Assembly (NCBI GenBank): GCA_004293365.1 | Contig: RDYN01000019.1 | Location: 19,176-83,175 of the forward strand | Length of the DNA stretch: 64,000 bases | Origin: Oscillatoriales cyanobacterium | GTDB taxonomy: Bacteria; Cyanobacteriota; Cyanobacteriia; Cyanobacteriales; Microcoleaceae | Reading direction: 5' to 3' | Part shown: positions 1 through 6,819 of the stretch, in pieces | Numbering within the stretch: the first letter of the stretch is position 1 | Layout of the letters: each line of letters begins with the position of its first letter | Program-made: the position numbers and the translations under genes | Notes under the pieces: model-generated | Databases searched by the model: none | Told to the model about the DNA's origin: nothing | What the model saw: only the letters and a program-made list of their open reading frames with translations

Positions 1-83
1 CCTGACTGCCACCTTAATTACAAGGGTTTAACTGGACTGGCTCTAACAAAATACTCTCCATAATGAACCAACAAAAATAACAG

Positions 84-983
84 ATGAATAACAAACCTAT
101 CGATTTATCTACTAACTCAATTAAGGTAAAACTGCTGAATCATTTAGCTCAAGAATTGCTCACCCCGCTCACTTCTGTCCTCGGCATGGCAAGCGTGTTG
201 AACCAAGAAATTTACGGCCCCTTAACCAGCAAGCAAAAAGAATATATCGACGTGATCGAAGACAGCAGCCGGTCTTTGCGATCGCTAGTTGAAGAAATTT
301 TGGAACTTGCAGAACTAGACGATACCGCTTTCACATTGAAGCGAACCGCAGTTGATATAGAAACTTTGTGTCAGCAAGTTGTGACAACCCTGTTGCCCGC
401 GGCAAGTAAGCGAGAGCAAGAAATTAACTTGTCCATGGGGCCCGGGCCCCGCATCTGGTTGGCCGATAAGGATAAAGTTCAGCAAATGCTCCACCACTTA
501 ATTTTTAGCATTATTCAATCCGCTGGGGCAGGCAGCGTGATTCGAGTCCACCTTTCTCGGAAAGAAGAGGGGATCAACATCGGAGTTTGGGTTTTTCATC
601 CTTGGTTGGGTGAAAGTTTGCCCCATGCTAAACTCTACTCCGACTACTTGCTAAAGGTGGGATCGGCTAGCGGTAGCGGTGGTCGATCGAACTCCGAAAC
701 CAGCTTTCTCGGACTCGAACCGCAACTGGCGTCACAGACACAGGCTTCGCAGCGATTAACGCTGGAGTTTGCTGAGTTGGCGGCTTTGGTGGCCGAGAAT
801 GCTGCGGATACCGCACCGGTGCTAGCTGGTTACGGCGCTAGGGAACGTTTGGGGCTGCTGCTTTGCTGCCAGTTGGTGGAAATTCAAGGCGGCCAACTCT
901 CGATTCAAGGCACTCCGGAATCTGGATATCGCTACGTGCTCTGGCTACCCTGCATCAATGCTACCGAGTTGTTGGAAGGGTAA
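84..983 (+). CDS. Degenerate sensor histidine kinase-like protein
   Basis: The 299-residue protein has the layout of a soluble histidine kinase core without an input domain. A HisKA-like helical pair spans about residues 15-75 and a weak HATPase-like region about residues 120-295. The motif that is normally H-E-L-R-T-P reads AQELLTPL, so Gln23 stands where the phosphorylated His should be. The N-box region (HHLIFSIIQSA) lacks the usual Asn pattern, and only a vague G2-like end (QLVEIQGGQLSIQG, near residue 265) remains. It probably cannot autophosphorylate and may act as a binding or scaffold protein; this is inference from the missing residues. No transmembrane segment is visible and no response regulator lies nearby. 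The start follows a short A-rich leader without a strong ribosome site. Confidence 0.7.
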   Translation: MNNKPIDLSTNSIKVKLLNHLAQELLTPLTSVLGMASVLNQEIYGPLTSKQKEYIDVIEDSSRSLRSLVEEILELAELDDTAFTLKRTAVDIETLCQQVVTTLLPAASKREQEINLSMGPGPRIWLADKDKVQQMLHHLIFSIIQSAGAGSVIRVHLSRKEEGINIGVWVFHPWLGESLPHAKLYSDYLLKVGSASGSGGRSNSETSFLGLEPQLASQTQASQRLTLEFAELAALVAENAADTAPVLAGYGARERLGLLLCCQLVEIQGGQLSIQGTPESGYRYVLWLPCINATELLEG

Positions 984-1387
984 AAACCAGTTGACAGTTG
1001 ACCTGTGACAGTTGACGGTTGACCTGTGACAGTTGACAGTTGTTAGTTGTTAGTTGTTAGTTGTTAGTTGTTAGTTGTTAGTTGTTAGTTGTTAGTTGTT
1101 AGTTGTTAGTTGTTAGTTGTTGGTTGTTGGTTGTTAAGGGATGAAGTTAGTTGAATGTTGATTGTTGACTGTTGACAGTTGTTATTAGTTGTTACTTGTT
1201 AGTTGTTTTATAATAAAATAACTAACAAATTTTCAGTAATAAGCAATGCTAAATTGCCCCTAATAACTAATAACCAATAACCTGGGAAGGCCAATGCCCT
1301 GGGAAGGCCAATGACCAGGGAAGGCCAATGACCAGGGAAGGCCAATGCCCCATGCCCCATGCCCAATTACCAAGTACAAATCTAAAA
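984..1387. repeat. Repeat-filled intergenic region
   Basis: This stretch before ictB carries no credible gene. It holds copies of a TTGACAGTTGACCTG-type unit (about 990-1036), about a dozen tandem copies of the heptamer TTGTTAG (1039-1135), and four imperfect copies of a 17-bp unit containing GGAAGGCCAATG (1281-1350) followed by CATGCCC repeats. Such short tandemly repeated sequences are known from filamentous cyanobacteria. The last repeats run into an apparent N-terminal extension of the ictB frame, which argues against that extension being real. Confidence 0.9.
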
Positions 1388-2827
1388 ATGAATTCAGTTT
1401 GGCAACAGTTAACTATGGCAAATTTGCCGCTCTCTCAGTGGCAAAATGCCAGTTATTTATTGAATTTTGCGATCGGCAATGCGCGCAGTTGGCGGCAGAG
1501 TAGCTGGCTGATGCAGTGGGCCCAACCCTTGGGTTTTGCTTTGCTCGCCTTGACTTTCGGTATGGGCCCGTTTGTGAACAACGCCCTGGTGGGGCTGTTG
1601 ATGGCTGCTGGCGCTGCATTTTGGGTGCTGCTGACTATTTCCGACGATCGCGCGATCGCCCTCACACCCATTCACTTGCTGGTACTTTTGTACTGGGGCA
1701 TTGCTACCGTCGCCACAGCAATGTCGCCGGTGAAAGCCGCCGCTTTCACAGGTTGGAGCAAACTCACCCTGTATTTGCTATTTTTTGCCCTGATGGCGCG
1801 GATATTGCGAGATTCCCCTTTGCGATCGTGGTTAATAGCCGTATATCTTAATGTTGCTTTAATTGTCAGTTTCTACGGCGTGCGGCAGTGGATTGATAAA
1901 GTGCCACCATTAGCTACTTGGAACGATCCGACTTCTACCCAAGCCGATGTCACCCGAGTTTACAGTTTTTTGGGCAATCCCAACTTGCTCGGTTCCTATT
2001 TGCTGCCAGCCATTGCCTTGAGCGCCGCCGCGCTTTTTGTCTGGCAAGGATGGGGCACCAAACTTTTAGCGCTGACGATGCTGGTGGTGAATTGTGCGTG
2101 TTTGCGATACACCGACAGCCGCGGCGCTTGGATCGGTTTTGTCGCTCTGCTTGTGGTGTTTTTAGTGCTGCTTTGGTACTGGTACAGCCCTTTGATGCCT
2201 AGGTTCTGGCGCACTTGGGCCCTGCCGTTAGGGTTAGGAGGTTTGGCTGGGGCGTTAGTTTTGGGAGTGCTTTTGGTGGCTCCCTTGCGCGATCGAGTTT
2301 CCAGTATGTTTATCGGCCGCGGCGACAGCAGCAACAATTTTCGGATTAATGTTTGGACTGCGGTGATTGACATGATTCGCGATCGGCCAATTATCGGCAT
2401 TGGGCCGGGAAATACTGCTTTTAATAAAGTTTATCCGCTTTATATGAAGCCGAAATTCACTGCTTTGAGCGCCTATTCTGTGCTGCTCGAAATTGCCGTC
2501 GAAACTGGTTTTATCGGTTTAATGTGTTTCTTGTGGCTGATGATTGTCACCGTCAATCAAGGTTTGTTGCAGATCAAAAAATTGCGCGACGCACAATTTA
2601 ACAGCTCTAACTCGCAGGAAGCATCCCCAAATCTCAACTCAAATCAGGGGTTTTGGTTGATTGGGGCGATCGCAACTTTAACCGGCATGATGGCCCACGG
2701 TTTTGTCGATACCGTTTGGTACCGGCCGGAAGTTAATATGCTTTGGTGGTTGATGGTGGCGATTATTGCTAGTTTTTACAGCAATTCTCAGCAGCAGCAA
2801 GATTCAGCTTTGACACAGCCCGAGTAG
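1388..2827 (+). CDS. ictB: IctB-family membrane protein (O-antigen ligase fold)
   Basis: This 479-residue polytopic membrane protein has about ten hydrophobic segments and a Wzy_C/O-antigen-ligase signature in its second half. The RDRPIIGIGPGNTAFNKVYP segment, near residue 336, matches the conserved block of the family. IctB was first described in cyanobacteria as a factor in inorganic carbon accumulation, but its fold is that of O-antigen ligases and the true substrate is uncertain. The ATG at 1388 was chosen because the frame upstream to 1328 is encoded by AATGCCCC-type repeats. A 12-bp hairpin follows the gene. Family assignment is strong; a direct role in bicarbonate uptake is not shown by the sequence. 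Confidence 0.85.
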   Translation: MNSVWQQLTMANLPLSQWQNASYLLNFAIGNARSWRQSSWLMQWAQPLGFALLALTFGMGPFVNNALVGLLMAAGAAFWVLLTISDDRAIALTPIHLLVLLYWGIATVATAMSPVKAAAFTGWSKLTLYLLFFALMARILRDSPLRSWLIAVYLNVALIVSFYGVRQWIDKVPPLATWNDPTSTQADVTRVYSFLGNPNLLGSYLLPAIALSAAALFVWQGWGTKLLALTMLVVNCACLRYTDSRGAWIGFVALLVVFLVLLWYWYSPLMPRFWRTWALPLGLGGLAGALVLGVLLVAPLRDRVSSMFIGRGDSSNNFRINVWTAVIDMIRDRPIIGIGPGNTAFNKVYPLYMKPKFTALSAYSVLLEIAVETGFIGLMCFLWLMIVTVNQGLLQIKKLRDAQFNSSNSQEASPNLNSNQGFWLIGAIATLTGMMAHGFVDTVWYRPEVNMLWWLMVAIIASFYSNSQQQQDSALTQPE

Positions 2828-2912
2828 ATATATAGCACTCGGGAGCGATCGAACCTATAAAAGTGAGGGCGGGGTTTTATCCCCCCTTGGAAAGGATTCC
2901 AGTGCCAAAAAA

Positions 2913-2939
2913 GCTTGCAGCTTTCCTAAAGCTGCAAGC
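2913..2939. repeat. Perfect 12-bp stem hairpin after ictB
   Basis: GCTTGCAGCTTT and its exact complement flank a CCT loop. There is no downstream T-run on the plus strand, so it is not a classical intrinsic terminator, although it could still stabilise the ictB mRNA end. The remainder of 2828-3122 holds CAAATCT-type repeats and a copy of the GGTGCGC palindrome (about 3023-3045), but no gene. Confidence 0.6.
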
Positions 2940-3122
2940 GATGATAGTCATCAGTTATTTCCAATTCTTTAATCTCAAATCTAAAAATAGAAAATCTCAC
3001 ATCTCAAATCTCAAATGGTATAAGGTGCGCGGCGCGCACCTACATAACTACTACTACATACTACATACCTGTTAGTGTAAAGTGCTAGTGGCGAACTCTA
3101 CAAAAATTATTGAAAATAACTC

Positions 3123-3353
3123 TTATTCTTCGGTATCCGAAGGCATTGCAAATCTCGGACACGCATAATATCCATCTTTATCTTTGCACCGCCGCCACGT
3201 CGTAGACTGATTCGATGTGAACAGCGTTTCGACTGATTCATTTACTGTGGGCGTAACAGTTGCAGGAGTTGGCATTGCTCTTGAGGCTTGACTTAGCTCC
3301 ATTACCGTTATAATTGCCAGCATGGTTGATGAAAGCAAAACTGTGCGTTTCAT
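3123..3353 (-). CDS. Small secreted Cys-containing protein
   Basis: The product is 76 residues. Its N-terminus (MKRTVLLSSTMLAIITVMEL) followed by SQASRA looks like a Sec signal peptide with cleavage after about residue 26. The mature part is Thr/Pro/Ser-rich and ends with two cysteines in CKDKDGYYACP, which could form a disulfide in the periplasm. The start codon overlaps the stop of the preceding TPR gene as ATGA, so the two are probably translationally coupled. The family is not recognised. Confidence 0.6.
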   Translation of the reverse strand: MKRTVLLSSTMLAIITVMELSQASRAMPTPATVTPTVNESVETLFTSNQSTTWRRCKDKDGYYACPRFAMPSDTEE

Positions 3354-4075
3354 TTATTTGTTTTTTCCTTTTTTAATCGTTGACGTGCCATTCCTATCCA
3401 TATATCCTCATCGAATTCCTGGGAATCCGCATACTTTAGACAAGTTTTCCACTGCGGTAGCGCTTCCTTCGTCTTGTTCATCCCTTCTAGGACTTGCGCT
3501 TTTAAGCAGTAAGTTGCCGATCTTTCACTATCAAGCTTAATCGCTGCATCCAGATGCTGCAATGCCTCTGAATATCTACCCTGTTTCAGCCGAGCCCATC
3601 CCAAATTTTTGAGTAAGGAATATTTTACTCGATCGTCCTCAGCTAATTTTAAACCTTGCCACAGCAAGTGAACAGCAGCAGCATAGTTTTTCTTCTCTAC
3701 TATATATAATCGAGCTAAATTGCTGTAAGCAGCAGGGAGACCCAGTTTGGCAGCTTGCAGGTATTTTCCTCGGGCGCACTCTAAATCTTGCACCTCTTCG
3801 CAAAGCCATCCCAGATTGTAAAGAGCTGTTCGGCTTTTGGGATCTACGAAGAGGGCTAACTCATAGGCTTTTTGAGTATCAGCCAATCGATTGGCTTTGT
3901 AGTTTTCAAAGCCCCTATTATTAAACAGTGAGGCGAGTTCCGGCAACCCAAATTGCCAGCCACCAAAGCCTACTGCTAGCATCAGTAGGAATGCCCCCCA
4001 CTTAGATTGATGATGCTTTTTTGTTGGCTCTTTCATGACATTAAAAATGTTAGCTAACGGTGTCGTTTTTAGCAT
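3350..4075 (-). CDS. TPR-repeat protein with N-terminal membrane anchor
   Basis: This 241-residue protein has one hydrophobic segment near residues 26-45 (WGAFLLMLAVGFGGWQFGL), followed by about four or five tetratricopeptide repeats. Typical helices are ALYNLGWLCEEVQDLECARG and LKNLGWARLKQGRYSEALQH. TPR domains mediate protein-protein contacts, and here they would lie outside the cytoplasmic membrane or be held at it. The gene overlaps the small secreted protein gene by ATGA, so the pair may work together. A second Met at residue 14 is an alternative start; neither start has a clear ribosome site. Confidence 0.7.
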   Translation of the reverse strand: MLKTTPLANIFNVMKEPTKKHHQSKWGAFLLMLAVGFGGWQFGLPELASLFNNRGFENYKANRLADTQKAYELALFVDPKSRTALYNLGWLCEEVQDLECARGKYLQAAKLGLPAAYSNLARLYIVEKKNYAAAVHLLWQGLKLAEDDRVKYSLLKNLGWARLKQGRYSEALQHLDAAIKLDSERSATYCLKAQVLEGMNKTKEALPQWKTCLKYADSQEFDEDIWIGMARQRLKKEKTNK

Positions 4076-4659
4076 CTTTTAACTTGAGAGTTGAGATATT
4101 TTGCTGTCTAGATTTAATTGCCACCCTCATGGCATCATAATCTTACGAAATGACTCAGGCTTGAGCTCATTTCTCATTTATGGTTTGCAAATCCACAGCA
4201 GAATGCTTGCGTCATGCTGCGATTACCTAGATGTATTCGAGCATAGGTTAACCCTTCGCGGGACTCCCCAAGCAATCCGGATATTTTTAAGAAGATTGAA
4301 GATTGAAGCGGGAAGCAGGACAGTTGACAGTTGACTGTTGACTGTTGACAGAAGAGCCCGAAGAATTCAATAGAAGGGTTGAGAGAAGACAGTTTACCGT
4401 TTACCGAATGATGACTGATGATATGGTGTCCGCTCGATTAAGGGCACGCGCGAACAGTTTGTAGTGCGGACTTCAGTCCGCTCTGAAGCTGCGGACTGAA
4501 GTCCGCACTACAAACCATTTTTATTATGGTCATCGATCGGACATAATATAACTGATGACTGTTGACAGTTGACAGCTTGCCCCCCTGCCCGAAGAGCACA
4601 GTCGTTGGGTTGATAGGTGACAGTTGACTGTTTACCGACTAATCACTAATGACTGATGA
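4076..4659. other. Intergenic region with inverted-repeat element
   Basis: No convincing gene lies here. The main content is a nested inverted-repeat element at 4421-4549. Its outer 18-bp arms (4421-4438 and 4532-4549, ATATGGTGTCCGCTCGAT-like) enclose an inner hairpin at 4457-4515 whose arms read GTTTGTAGTGCGGACTTCAG and its complement. Flanking DNA is full of TTGACAGTTGACTG-type short repeats. The same element type recurs at 9.7, 28.8, 30.1-30.4 and 31.6-31.9 kb. Confidence 0.8.
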
Positions 4660-5127
4660 CTAAAATTGCTTCATCGCGCGTTCCATATCCCGCTTGTCTT
4701 CGCGTTTCTTCAAATCTTCGCGCTTGTCGTGCAGTTTTTTGCCTTTCCCCAAACCAATATCAAGTTTTACCCAGCCACCTTTCAAATACATTTTTAACGG
4801 CACTAAAGTCAATCCTTTTTCTTCCACTTTGCCGATTAATTTGCGAATTTCCTGCTTGTGCATCAGCAATTTGCGGGTGCGGCGAGGCTCGTGATTAAAA
4901 TAGTTGCTAGCACTTCTCCACGGCGAAATATGAACGTTAATCAGCCATATTTCGCCATTTTTAACCAAAGCGTATCCGTCCCGCAAATTCGCTTTTCCTT
5001 CCCGAATCGATTTGACTTCGGTTCCCTTCAACTCGATGCCCACCTGATATGTATCTATAATTTCATACAGATGGCGCGCTTGTCGGTTGTCGCTAAGAAT
5101 TTTGTATCCTGTAGTTTTTTCGCTCAT
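4660..5127 (-). CDS. smpB: SsrA-binding protein SmpB
   Basis: SmpB binds tmRNA and delivers it to stalled ribosomes for trans-translation. The 155-residue protein shows the conserved family blocks: GYKILSDNRQARHLYEIID at the start, GIELKGTEVKSIREGKANLR near residues 30-49, and the basic tail with KGKKLHDKREDLKKRE. Length and order match the family. The ATG at 5127 is preceded by GGAGGTAAAA, an excellent ribosome site, so an upstream in-frame Met at 5190 is rejected. No ssrA gene is in the window. Confidence 0.97.
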   Translation of the reverse strand: MSEKTTGYKILSDNRQARHLYEIIDTYQVGIELKGTEVKSIREGKANLRDGYALVKNGEIWLINVHISPWRSASNYFNHEPRRTRKLLMHKQEIRKLIGKVEEKGLTLVPLKMYLKGGWVKLDIGLGKGKKLHDKREDLKKREDKRDMERAMKQF

Positions 5128-5250
5128 TTTTACCTCCGATAAAATTATTATAAGGCTAACATTTATGTATAGAAAATAGAAGCTTGACAAAACTTAATTT
5201 ATAGGTCTAGGCATTACCTATTTTGCTGAGCTAAGATTTCATCAATGTGA

Positions 5251-6819
5251 ATGTCAAGCGGTATCATGCAGCGCACCAATATTCCCGATTCGGGAATTCC
5301 CGATTCTGTTAGTCCCCCTCAGGCGGTTAATTTGGTTTGGCTGGCTCCTTTTTTCCTGGCGCTTGCTTGGTTCTGGGCGAATATCTCGGCTGTTAAGTGG
5401 CTGTTATCGTCGTTTGTTGAGATATCGACACTGTACAAGATAGCAATTGTTTTTCTGATTGTAGCATTAGTAGTGCGATCTCTCATTTCGGGCGATCGCC
5501 CGCGGGCATTTTCCCCAAACTTCGTTTTGAGGCGCAATCCGCTGCTGTTAATGTTGGGTGCGGGTGTTTTGGCGATCGGCCCAGGGTGCATAATTAATAT
5601 CCCACAACTTAGCGTACTGCTATTTATCCTGGGAACTTACGGGCTGTCGGGCTTCTTTGCGGAACCGAATTTTTGGCAAAAAAACTTGCCAATTGCCGGC
5701 TTGCTGGCTTGTATTTTACCCTTCAGCAATCAGTTTAATAGCGGCCTCGGCTTACCAGCACGAGTGATGACTGCTCACGTAGTAGAACAGTTGCTCTCAT
5801 TCCTGCACGTGGGAGCTATTTCTTCCTACGATATCCTGATTTTAGAAAACGGCATCGCTCACGTTGACGTACCTTGCAGCGGCATTAAAACCCTCTTAGT
5901 CGGGACGCTATTTTTGCTAGTAGCTACCTGGTTAGAAAGCCGAAAATTGAGTTTTCAATGGCTGGCAGTATGCGCTGCTAACTTGTTAATGTTGTTGTCT
6001 GCTAACGCTTTGCGAGTTGTCGTCTTAGTGCTGGTTGCCCAAGTTTTGCAACAGCCAACTTATGCAGAAATCCTCCACGTACCGCTGGGAATTGTGGGTT
6101 TAGTCTGCGGTTGTTTTGTAAGTTGGTTGATGCTGCAACAAGTCCCCAAATTTCAGGCAACAAAACAAATTGATTTTAACTCGCAACGAGATTCGGAAAT
6201 ACTGAAAAATCAGCCTCTGGCAAAAGCTGGACTAATTGCGACCGTAGCTGTTTTAGCACTAATTTCTCAATTGTATCATGTAGAAAGTACAAAAGTAGCG
6301 ATCGCCCCGTTGAAATTTCCCCAACAAATTATATCCGAAGCAATCCCCCTGAATCCCAGCGAACAAAGATTCTTCGGCAATTACCCTGACACAAAAGCAG
6401 AAAAAAAGAGATTTGTGTCAGGTAACTTGCACGGTTCCATGCTCGCAGTAGCCAGCACATCTTGGCAGACTTATCACGCACCAGAGTTGTGCTTTGTAAC
6501 CAGCGGCATCTCCGTCAATCGCATAGAACAAAAACAGCTAACCCCTACTGTAACCGCTCGCTGGCTCTATCTCAAAAACAACCAACTATCCGCTGCATAC
6601 TGGCTGCAATCTCAAGCGCAAACCACAGATAACTTCTTGTCGCGCATCGGCAGCGACATCACCCATCGCAACCAGACTTGGGTGCTAGTTTCCATTCTTT
6701 TTGACACTTCCGTAAACCCAGAAAGTCCTGAAATCCAAGACTTCGCGACTACCGTACACAACACGGTCAATCATAGCTTAACAGCAGGAAAAAATGAAGA
6801 AACTCAAACTGGCATTTAA
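5251..6819 (+). CDS. xrtO: Exosortase O with fused EpsI-like domain
   Basis: Exosortases are membrane transpeptidase-like enzymes that recognise C-terminal PEP-CTERM signals on exported proteins. The 522-residue protein has about eight membrane segments to residue 290, with the expected catalytic residues: Cys209 in VPCSGIK, Arg255 in ANALRV and His276 in LHVPLG. Residues about 320-510 form an EpsI-like (DUF3485) domain, seen in HAPELCFVTSGI. The gene overlaps the next one by 26 bases, and that neighbour carries a PEP-CTERM signal, so the pair looks like an enzyme with a dedicated substrate. I recall such an arrangement for cyanobacterial exosortase O next to TIGR02921 proteins; the subtype is from memory and context. 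A second Met six codons in is an alternative start. Confidence 0.85.
   Translation: MSSGIMQRTNIPDSGIPDSVSPPQAVNLVWLAPFFLALAWFWANISAVKWLLSSFVEISTLYKIAIVFLIVALVVRSLISGDRPRAFSPNFVLRRNPLLLMLGAGVLAIGPGCIINIPQLSVLLFILGTYGLSGFFAEPNFWQKNLPIAGLLACILPFSNQFNSGLGLPARVMTAHVVEQLLSFLHVGAISSYDILILENGIAHVDVPCSGIKTLLVGTLFLLVATWLESRKLSFQWLAVCAANLLMLLSANALRVVVLVLVAQVLQQPTYAEILHVPLGIVGLVCGCFVSWLMLQQVPKFQATKQIDFNSQRDSEILKNQPLAKAGLIATVAVLALISQLYHVESTKVAIAPLKFPQQIISEAIPLNPSEQRFFGNYPDTKAEKKRFVSGNLHGSMLAVASTSWQTYHAPELCFVTSGISVNRIEQKQLTPTVTARWLYLKNNQLSAAYWLQSQAQTTDNFLSRIGSDITHRNQTWVLVSILFDTSVNPESPEIQDFATTVHNTVNHSLTAGKNEETQTGI

Noticed and set aside
1-63. Open frame ending DCHLNYKGLTGLALTKYSP before a stop at 61-63
   Set aside because: Could be the end of an upstream gene but only 20 codons are visible and no family is recognised.
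1328-1387. N-terminal extension of ictB
   Set aside because: Encoded by GGCCAATG and CATGCCC repeats; ATG 1388 fits the family start.
2863-3075. 70-residue plus-strand frame after ictB
   Set aside because: Covers a hairpin and short CAAATCT repeats; no protein-like pattern.
4101-4334. 77-residue frame on the plus strand
   Set aside because: No ribosome site, odd composition and the end lies in TTGACAG-type repeats.
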